Shown piece by piece: positions 6,177 through 11,438 of a stretch of 11,438 nucleotides of DNA. The DNA is from an uncultured Streptomyces sp. GTDB taxonomy: Bacteria > Actinomycetota > Actinomycetes > Streptomycetales > Streptomycetaceae. Under the pieces are notes generated by a model. That model saw nothing but the letters and a program-made list of their open reading frames with translations, searched no databases and was not told where the DNA came from. The position numbers and the translations under genes were made by a program. How positions within the stretch are numbered: the stretch's first letter is position 1; each line of letters starts with the position of its first letter. Location: the NCBI GenBank assembly GCA_946480485.1, contig CAMLJW010000139.1:1-11438 (forward strand), given 5' to 3'.

Positions 6177-6220
6177 GCCAGTTGGGAAGGATTCGGCCGA
6201 GAACGCGGTCGAGTTCGGGT

Positions 6221-7018
6221 TCAGCCATGCAGCCGGTTCGGCCCCGTCTTTATCCATCGCGGAACCCTGCCGTGGAACTCCTCGCCGATTGGCATGGGCT
6301 GAGTATTCAGCTCCCTGCCATGTGTCCCGCAAGAACTGCACCACGGGTTGTCTGTGCCGACGACGCCAGATTTCCTTGAAGTGGACTCGATAGAAAGGTG
6401 AGGGACCGCCTTCGCAAGGAAGAGGCCAAGCACCGCACCGTAGATGAGATGCCCGACAAGGCTGAGGGTGAAATTCACCGGGCTCATGGCGAAAAGCATG
6501 TTTGAACCATTGGGAATGACGACAACAGTGGCGCAGAGACCGAACCATATAAAGATTCCGTAGCCGATGGAAAGAAGCATCGGTTGTGCAGTGATCAGCG
6601 AGGGGCGGACCGCTGCCACCAGCCTGCAGAACACGAAGAAGGCCATCCCTATCCCGCCGCCGTCACCTAGATAGCGCCACAGGTATCCGATGAACAGATC
6701 ACCTCGATCGATACCGAGAACCCATCCTCCGAGATGGGGAATGAAATCCGGCCAAACACCAGCAATAATCATGGGAATTCGCATCGCGTCATAGGCGGAT
6801 ACCGCGACCAGGCCGGCGATCAGGCCCTTGAGCGCCCACACCGATTCCGGTGAGCCGTGCGCCATGAGAACCATTGTCAAAATCGCCAGAGGGATCACCA
6901 GGAAGAGCGCCTCCTCAGTCATCGATATGACGCCCATGACCGCCAGCGGTATGGACAGGACCGGCATCGCGCCGGCGACTATAAGAATCAGGCTGCGAAG
7001 CAACTGCGCACGTGACAT
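6221..7018 (-). CDS. Multi-pass membrane protein of unknown function
   Basis: I do not recognise this 265-residue protein. From the ATG at 7018 it shows about six hydrophobic segments, roughly residues 9-31, 37-53, 62-80, 120-137, 146-168 and 183-204. Conserved-looking features are 'GLIAGLVAVSAYDAMRIP', a loop 'GVWPDFIPHLGGWVLG', 'YLGDGGGIGMAFF' and 'GHLIYGAVLGLFL'. A soluble tail of about 60 residues with a 'WCSSCG' pair follows the last helix and looks less protein-like, so a changed 3' end is possible. The frame is open back to 7171, but the upstream part is hydrophilic and has no good start. GC is clearly lower than around it (30 of 60 bases at 6721-6780, against 45 of 60 at 3001-3060), which suggests acquisition by transfer. 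It lies in the same direction as, and 178 bp before, uraD, with no evident functional link. Confidence 0.7.
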   Translation of the reverse strand: MSRAQLLRSLILIVAGAMPVLSIPLAVMGVISMTEEALFLVIPLAILTMVLMAHGSPESVWALKGLIAGLVAVSAYDAMRIPMIIAGVWPDFIPHLGGWVLGIDRGDLFIGYLWRYLGDGGGIGMAFFVFCRLVAAVRPSLITAQPMLLSIGYGIFIWFGLCATVVVIPNGSNMLFAMSPVNFTLSLVGHLIYGAVLGLFLAKAVPHLSIESTSRKSGVVGTDNPWCSSCGTHGRELNTQPMPIGEEFHGRVPRWIKTGPNRLHG

Positions 7019-7245
7019 TGTGGCTCGTCTTTCGAAAGAGGCCCCAGCTAAGGTCTCCGGGGGGTGACGGTCGCTGGGGTTGATCAGCGTCGAGACAGCT
7101 GCCGCATAAGTGAGCGGCGCAGAAGGTTGTTCCTTCCGTAAGGCCGCGCTCGTGGAGCGGGCTACTCGCATGGTGAGTTCCCGGTCTCAGCCGATGCCGA
7201 CAGAACGCTGTAGAGCCCTGACAAGGACATGTCAGACACGGGGTG

Positions 7246-7622
7246 CGGACCATCACCATGGTCCGCTGGTGGGCAAAGCGGGCGTCGTGACGGGCCAGCG
7301 GGGTGGTGTCGCCGGCGAACATCAGCGGCTCGCCCGCCCGGGCCGGGGACAGGCGCTGGACCACGGCCTGCCGCAGCCGGTCGGTCGAGACCCCTCCGTG
7401 GTGCAGCGCGTCGTACACCGAGCCGTGCCGTCGGAGGAACTCCGGTTCCCACGACAGCTCGACCGGTGACTGCACCGGACCGGCGGTGCACAGCATCGCA
7501 TCGGCGAGTTCGAACAGCGCGTCGCCCCGACGGTACGGACGGGAACGCAACTGACTTCGGAACGCGATAAGTGGACGCAGGACATCAACACCGGGCGTGC
7601 GGGAAGGAAGAATGAACATCAC
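7246..7622 (-). pseudogene. Truncated DDE transposase (N-terminal third)
   Basis: The frame starts GTG-ATG at 7622/7619 with AGAGG about 6-8 nt upstream and reads 'MFILPSRTPGVDVLRPLIAF', then 'DALFELADAMLC', 'FRRHGSVYDAL'-like 'FLRRHGSVYDALHHG', and 'GEPLMFAGDTTPLARHDARF'. This is the N-terminal part of a DDE transposase common in Streptomyces, with the first catalytic Asp in 'AGDTTPLAR'. After 'QRTMVMVR' (about 7246) similarity ends. Homologs continue for several hundred residues, but here the frame runs on into unrelated, lower-GC DNA upstream of the membrane-protein gene and has no second or third acidic residue. Only the 5' part of the insertion sequence survives. A small inverted repeat (CTGACA/TGTCAG, 7218-7235) lies beside the breakpoint. 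The 226-bp stretch 7019-7245 holds no other gene I can support. Confidence 0.75.
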
Positions 7623-7760
7623 GACCTCTGCCTTGATCGGCTGACAACTCGTGGCGAGAAGAAACGATCGTGCAGAGGCCGCCCTGCTGTCATGAGAACC
7701 GCGAAATCCGTCCTCCCCCGACCAGGTCGCAGCACCCGCCTTGACCGGGAACTCACCGAA

Positions 7761-7794
7761 AGGGGCGGCGCCGGAATCCTCCGGTGCCGCCCCT
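7761..7794 (-). terminator. Hairpin terminator of the FG-GAP gene
   Basis: Two 15-bp arms at 7761-7775 and 7780-7794 pair with a single mismatch, around an ATCC loop. It begins 24 bp after the FG-GAP stop codon (7818). No T-run follows, which is usual for streptomycete terminators. Confidence 0.8.
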
Positions 7795-7817
7795 GGCCGG
7801 GCTGTCTGTCCACGTGC

Positions 7818-9275
7818 TCAGGAGCCCGACATGGCGTCCCCGAACATGGGGTCGTCCCCCGAGTCCCCGATACCCACGGACGACGCACCGAAGCTCACAG
7901 CGCCGGTGGTCGTGACGCCTCCGCTGGAGCCGCGCAGGACCCACACGGCGCCGTCGTCGCTGTTCTCGCCGCCCGCGCCCACCGACAGATCGGCGCGGCC
8001 GTCCTTGTTGTGGTCGGCGAGGTGGATGGCATCGCCGAACATGTCCGACGACTCGTTGGCGCCCGGGACACCCGAGGTGCCCTGGTTGAAAGACTGAGCG
8101 CCGGTGCCCGTCAGGCCGGAGGCGCCGCCGCGCAGCACCCAGACGTTGCCTGCCTGCGCGGCGGAGCCGATGGTCTCGAAGTCCGCGCCGACGGCGAGGT
8201 CCGGGTAGTCGTCGCCGTTGACGTCGCCCGCGGCGAGCGTGCCACCGAACGAGTCGTTGGACTCGTCCGCCCCCGGCACACCCGCGGTGTCCTGACTGAA
8301 CACGGCGCTGCGAGTGGTGTCGACGCCCGCCGTACCGCCGTAGAACACGGTGACGTAGCCGCCCTTCGCCGTCTGGTCGGTGACGGAGACGAAGTCGGAG
8401 CCGACGACCAGGTCGTCGTGCCCGTCGAGGTCGAAGTCGGCCACGGTGAGCGCGCCGGCGTACCCCGTGCCCACCTCGGTCTGCAGGGTGGGCCCGGTCG
8501 AGGCGCCCCGGTAGACGAAGTTGCCCGCGGAGGACCCCACCACCACGTCGTCCGCCCTGTCGTTGTCGAAGTCCCCGGCGGCCAGCTGGACGGCGCCCCT
8601 GGGGTACGCGCCGGACTCGATCTGCGCGTCGAAGCGCAGGTTGCCGGCCGCGCCGCCGGACTTGGTGAAGCCGCCCTTGAAGATCCACACGTCCTTGCCG
8701 GTGGAACCGACTGCCAGATCGGCCTTCCCGTCACCGGTGAAGTCACCGACCGCAAGTGACTGGCCGAACCGGTCGTGGCCCGACGCGTTCGGATCGCTGA
8801 TCGTCGTGCCGCCTGACAGGCCGGACGAGCCGCCCCAAAGGATCGTGACCGAACCGCCGTCGACATCGCCGCTGACATCCTCCAGCGGTGTGCCCACGAC
8901 GAGATCGCCGTTGCCGTCGTTGTTGAGGTCGCCGTGCGCGAGTTCGGTGCCGAAGCGGTCGGAGGTCTCCGAGGTGCCCGGCACTCCGGAGGAACTCTGC
9001 GACGTGCTCTTGTGGCGCGCGGCGCCGATACCGCTCGACGAGCCGTAGTTGACGACCACGGCGCCCGCCTTCGCCTTCCCGCCCGCGACAGCACCCGGGG
9101 CGCCGGTCGCCAGATCGCGGTAGCCGTCACCGTTGAAGTCGTCGGCCAGGCCCGACGTGGCGGCACTCGCGCCGCCGGGCAGGGTGATGAGCAAGCCACC
9201 GGCCAGGGCGGCCGCGACGGCGGTGGCACCCAGGGCGGCGGGACGCCGGGAGCGCTTGTGGTGGGGCCGGGACAC
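7818..9275 (-). CDS. Secreted FG-GAP/VCBS repeat protein (seven-bladed propeller)
   Basis: A 485-residue exported protein. The GTG at 9275 is chosen because GGAGAGG lies 5 nt upstream (9281-9287) and because the product then starts with a normal signal peptide: basic 'SRPHHKRSRR', a hydrophobic core at about 13-32, and a likely cut after A38 in 'GGASA-ATSG'. Seven FG-GAP repeats follow, each with a calcium-loop core: DDFNGDG (about 45), GDLNNDG (115), GDFTGDG (177), GDFDNDR (234), ADFDLDG (279), GDVNGDD (350) and ADHNKDG (420). Each is followed by a 'DLxVG' strand. This count predicts an integrin-alpha-like seven-bladed beta-propeller outside the cell, with a role in binding rather than known catalysis. 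Repeats 4 and 6 lack the usual loop glycine. No transmembrane or LPXTG anchor is seen. It is followed by a hairpin terminator and is probably a single-gene unit. Confidence 0.88.
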   Translation of the reverse strand: MSRPHHKRSRRPAALGATAVAAALAGGLLITLPGGASAATSGLADDFNGDGYRDLATGAPGAVAGGKAKAGAVVVNYGSSSGIGAARHKSTSQSSSGVPGTSETSDRFGTELAHGDLNNDGNGDLVVGTPLEDVSGDVDGGSVTILWGGSSGLSGGTTISDPNASGHDRFGQSLAVGDFTGDGKADLAVGSTGKDVWIFKGGFTKSGGAAGNLRFDAQIESGAYPRGAVQLAAGDFDNDRADDVVVGSSAGNFVYRGASTGPTLQTEVGTGYAGALTVADFDLDGHDDLVVGSDFVSVTDQTAKGGYVTVFYGGTAGVDTTRSAVFSQDTAGVPGADESNDSFGGTLAAGDVNGDDYPDLAVGADFETIGSAAQAGNVWVLRGGASGLTGTGAQSFNQGTSGVPGANESSDMFGDAIHLADHNKDGRADLSVGAGGENSDDGAVWVLRGSSGGVTTTGAVSFGASSVGIGDSGDDPMFGDAMSGS

Positions 9276-9382
9276 GGGTTCCTCTCCAGGACATACGTAC
9301 ACGGGCTCAGGGATGACCTCTGGTGAGCGTCTCTGGTCAGCTAAGCGAACCTATGCGAACCGTAAGGTCTGACACGGGTTCC
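9271..9382. repeat. 12-bp direct repeat exactly 100 bp apart
   Basis: GACACGGGTTCC occurs at 9271-9282 and 9371-9382. The first copy covers the GTG start (9275-9273) and the end of the ribosome site of the FG-GAP gene. The second lies in the last codons of tnpB, just past a small hairpin (CCCAC/GTGGG arms at 9384-9388 and 9393-9397). The match stops sharply on both sides. Confidence 0.9.
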
Positions 9383-11301
9383 GCCCACCGTGGTGGGGCA
9401 GCGTGAGCGTGGAGATGGAATCCCGCGCCGAGTACTGCTCCGCGTGGCCGGTGGCCGGTGGTGGGTGTGCTGGTCGTGGTCACGCTCTGGTGCCGGTGGG
9501 CTGCGCGGGGCAGCCGCCGCCGGTCCGTTGGTGCGTGTCCCTCCGGACGCTGGCCGGCGCGGTCCGAAGGCCGTACCGGGGAGGGAACCTCACGTCGCCT
9601 GGGCATGAGGTGGTTGGTTCGCGGCCGGGTGGGGCCGGTCTTCGACCGGTCCGTCCGGCTGGTCTTCGTGGTGGCCGCGACGACGGCTTTGGCTTCCGTC
9701 GTGTCCACCACTGTGCGGATCATTATGGTGCCGCTGGCGCGGTCCATGACGGTCTTGGTCTGGTGGGCGAGGCCGCGTGCGGCGATCCGCTGCCAGGCGC
9801 CCTGGTCGCGGTCGCCCTGCCAACCACAGTCACGGCCGGGGCAGATGGCCCACTTCCAGCCCGACACGGTGGGCCGGTCGGGTGCCTTGCGGTGCCTGAG
9901 CGGTGTGAGGCAGCGCGGGCAGTGCTTCGAGGTATTCCTCGGCACCACCGTCACGACCGCTATGCCCACCTCGGCTGCCAGGTGCCGCGTACGGTCGGCG
10001 ATCTGACCGCGCACTGTCTGGGACATGCGCGTGTTCTGGGTACGGCCCATGCCCCTGGCTTCCATCGACCGAAGGTCTTCCAGATAGATGACCGTGGCCC
10101 CGACCGCGGCGGCCTGATCGACTGTCCAGCGGGCGGCGGCCCACGCCAACGCGTCGTTGAGGTTGGACCGGCGCTTTGAGACGCGCCGGATCTCCTTGGC
10201 CAGCACAGCGTTCTTGTCGTCCAGGGCGGGATCGGCGAGCCGCATGTAGTGGTCGGTCCTGGCGCGGAGGCGTTCGCTGATGCGGCGCAGCCGGTCCTGC
10301 TTGGCCAGCACCCCGGCGGCCCGGAACTGGGCGCCAGAGCCGAGGGCGGTGATACGTCCGTCGTCGTGGAGCCGGGCCGCGCCCGCGCTGAGGAGGGTGT
10401 TCAGTCCCCAGTCCACGCCGAGCGCGACCGTGTGTCCGGTGCGCCGGGTCTTGGGGACGGGGTGGGTGTAAGCGAGGTCGGCGCGTACGTGACCGCCCGC
10501 GATGCGCAGCGCCGGCAGGTGGATCACCGCGTTCGCCGGAACCGTGGGCGGCAACGCGATCGGGCACTCTACCCACGTCCAGTCCGCGTACTTCCGCGGG
10601 TCGGGCCGGGTGGGGAGCTGCAGCCGCAGGAGGGCTTTCGTCGGCTCGGTCGCGGAGCGTTCGATGGTGGCCTGCTGCCCGTCGCACGCGGCGAGCAGCA
10701 ACATGCGTGGCAGACGCGCGGTGGGCTCCAGCTCGAACACGTCGGCCGCCAGACGCCCGTGCTTACGCTCAAAGGCAGTGATCTGGCGGGTGCGGGAACG
10801 GATGACGCTGGACGGCAGGTACGCACCGCCCGGTATCGCGGCCCGCACTTGGTCCCACTCCCGGGGGGTGCGCCTGCCCGGGTCGGCAGGCCACGCGGCC
10901 AGCACACCGCCCACCACATCGGCCCGCCACCTCACCGAGCGCAAAGCGCGCCCGGCCTGCTCCTGGGCCATGCGGACGATCCGGTCGTTGACCTTCACGC
11001 CCTCGTCGGGTGCGGTGGTCCAGCCCAGGCGCCGCAGCGCCATCCACGCATTCGACGGCAGCTTCCTACCGCCCGCGTCCTGCCCGGCTGCGAGGACATC
11101 GACATCGGTGGTGTTCCAGTGCTCGGCCAGCAGCGTGCCGGTCATCCCGGCCACCAGGTCGGTGCACCAGCCCACACGCTCCATCAGAGCGGCAGCGGTG
11201 AGGAGTTCGCTGGTCTTCTCGTCCACGCCCGTGCGGATGAGGGCGCGGGCGCACGCGGTGCGGGAGGTCTCACCGTCAGCGAGAAGCAGCTTCCGGCTCA
11301 C
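9337..11301 (-). CDS. tnpB: IS607-type TnpB, RuvC-like RNA-guided nuclease
   Basis: A 654-residue TnpB/OrfB protein. The RuvC motifs are complete: D297 in 'LGVDWGLN', E408 in 'IYLEDLRSME', and D499 in 'GDRDQGAWQRIAARG'. The zinc finger CPRC (C461, C464) with C487 and C492 lies between motifs II and III. Such proteins are guided by an RNA from the element's 3' end and cut target DNA, favouring element maintenance. The start GTG at 11301 overlaps the stop of tnpA by four bases (GTGA), which implies coupling; the frame's longer start at 11325 lies inside tnpA. It is longer than the 350-500 residues usual for TnpB: about 290 residues precede RuvC-I and about 145 Arg/Pro/His-rich residues follow RuvC-III. 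The tail may be translated guide-RNA region rather than folded protein. Residues 'GAW' replace the usual 'NAA' after D499. Confidence 0.85.
   Translation of the reverse strand: MSRKLLLADGETSRTACARALIRTGVDEKTSELLTAAALMERVGWCTDLVAGMTGTLLAEHWNTTDVDVLAAGQDAGGRKLPSNAWMALRRLGWTTAPDEGVKVNDRIVRMAQEQAGRALRSVRWRADVVGGVLAAWPADPGRRTPREWDQVRAAIPGGAYLPSSVIRSRTRQITAFERKHGRLAADVFELEPTARLPRMLLLAACDGQQATIERSATEPTKALLRLQLPTRPDPRKYADWTWVECPIALPPTVPANAVIHLPALRIAGGHVRADLAYTHPVPKTRRTGHTVALGVDWGLNTLLSAGAARLHDDGRITALGSGAQFRAAGVLAKQDRLRRISERLRARTDHYMRLADPALDDKNAVLAKEIRRVSKRRSNLNDALAWAAARWTVDQAAAVGATVIYLEDLRSMEARGMGRTQNTRMSQTVRGQIADRTRHLAAEVGIAVVTVVPRNTSKHCPRCLTPLRHRKAPDRPTVSGWKWAICPGRDCGWQGDRDQGAWQRIAARGLAHQTKTVMDRASGTIMIRTVVDTTEAKAVVAATTKTSRTDRSKTGPTRPRTNHLMPRRREVPSPVRPSDRAGQRPEGHAPTDRRRLPRAAHRHQSVTTTSTPTTGHRPRGAVLGAGFHLHAHAAPPRWAEPVSDLTVRIGSLS
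9342..9361. repeat. 10-bp tandem direct repeat at the tnpB end
   Basis: TAAGCGAACC (9342-9351) is followed at once by TATGCGAACC (9352-9361), with one difference. It spans the last codons of tnpB, 4 bp before its stop. It could mark the element's right end or be chance. Confidence 0.5.
9371..9660 (-). ncRNA. Possible omega (guide) RNA region at the tnpB 3' end
   Basis: In TnpB elements the guide RNA scaffold comes from the 3' end of tnpB and the transposon's right end. Here that stretch codes for an implausible Arg/Pro/His tail and can fold: CCGGTC/GACCGG arms at 9635-9640 and 9644-9649 (loop TTC, extendable outward), and CCCAC/GTGGG arms at 9384-9397. Limits are guesses; no right-end motif is recognised. 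Confidence 0.3.
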
Positions 11302-11438
11302 GCGGCACGGTCCTGGTCGTTGCACTGGCCGGACTCGGCCAGCAGCCGCTTGCGGTTCTCCGCACTACGCATCCCGTACAGGCGCCCGGCGAACGTCGTC
11401 ACGAGGGAGACGAAGTCTTCGAGGAGTTCATCCCGGCC
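11298..11438 (-). CDS. tnpA: IS607-type serine recombinase TnpA, C-terminus only
   Basis: The last 46 codons of a gene that runs off the right edge. It reads 'DELLEDFVSLVTTFAGRLYG' and then 'MRSAENRKRLLAESG', ending at TGA 11300-11298. The 'ELLEDxxxLVTSFAxRLYGxRsaxNR' pattern is the C-terminal helical end of the IS607-family serine recombinase that moves the element. The catalytic serine domain and the N-terminal helix-turn-helix lie outside the window. Its stop overlaps the tnpB start by four bases, the arrangement seen in IS607 elements. Confidence 0.8.
   Translation of the reverse strand, partial: GRDELLEDFVSLVTTFAGRLYGMRSAENRKRLLAESGQCNDQDRAA

Larger units (their letters stand above)
9337..11438 (-). 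mobile_element. IS607-family insertion element (right part)
   Basis: The coupled pair tnpA (serine recombinase) and tnpB defines the family. These elements have no terminal inverted repeats and make no target duplication, so the right boundary cannot be read from sequence alone. It must lie between about 9276 and 9400, because the FG-GAP gene starts at 9275. The left end is outside the window. Only 61 bp separate tnpB from the FG-GAP start, so that gene's promoter may lie in the element. Confidence 0.75.

Noticed and set aside
7692..8759. A 355-codon plus-strand open frame antisense to the FG-GAP gene
   Set aside because: Same cause: it mirrors the third-position GC bias of the FG-GAP gene and would read through its terminator hairpin.
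9337..11301. A nuclease-dead TnpB-like repressor (TldR)
   Set aside because: D297, E408 and D499 of the RuvC site and the four zinc cysteines are all present, so there is no sign of lost catalysis.

Overview
The window looks like a Streptomyces chromosome or close actinomycete kin: most genes have very GC-rich third codon positions, GTG starts and 'GGAGG'-type ribosome sites are used, and inverted repeats and insertion-sequence debris of a kind common in streptomycetes lie between genes. The first 24 bases are not biological. They match the Illumina TruSeq adapter, so the left edge is a contig end and the first gene is cut there.

Layout, left to right. 26-1078 (+) is the C-terminal part of a FAD-dependent (DAO/DadA-type) oxidoreductase. 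1079-1406 is a spacer with a strong inverted repeat and a short IS701-like transposase fragment. 1407-2459 (+) is an EamA/DMT-family transporter whose N-terminus appears frameshifted. 2460-2744 holds a broken IS630-type transposase and a 13-bp tandem repeat. 2745-6042 (-) is a compact four-gene purine-catabolism operon, transcribed uraD - uraH - uricase - 8-oxoguanine deaminase. Together these enzymes would take 8-oxoguanine to urate and on through 5-hydroxyisourate and OHCU to (S)-allantoin. Short tandem repeats sit at several gene junctions of this operon. 6221-7018 (-) is a multi-pass membrane protein of unknown function with clearly lower GC. 7246-7622 (-) is the N-terminal stub of a DDE transposase. 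7818-9275 (-) is a secreted protein with seven FG-GAP/VCBS repeats, probably a seven-bladed beta-propeller, followed by a hairpin terminator. 9337-11438 (-) is an IS607-type element: a TnpB-like RuvC/zinc-finger nuclease whose start overlaps the stop of a serine-recombinase TnpA cut by the right edge.

The clear metabolic unit is the urate operon. The rest is accessory DNA with remnants of at least three different transposons plus one apparently intact (but edge-truncated) IS607 element. No complete new defence or biosynthetic system is visible. The points most worth a second look are the TnpB gene with its long extensions and the 12-bp match between its 3' end and the start of the neighbouring FG-GAP gene, the probable CTG start of uraD, the junction repeats of the urate operon, and the frameshifted transporter.
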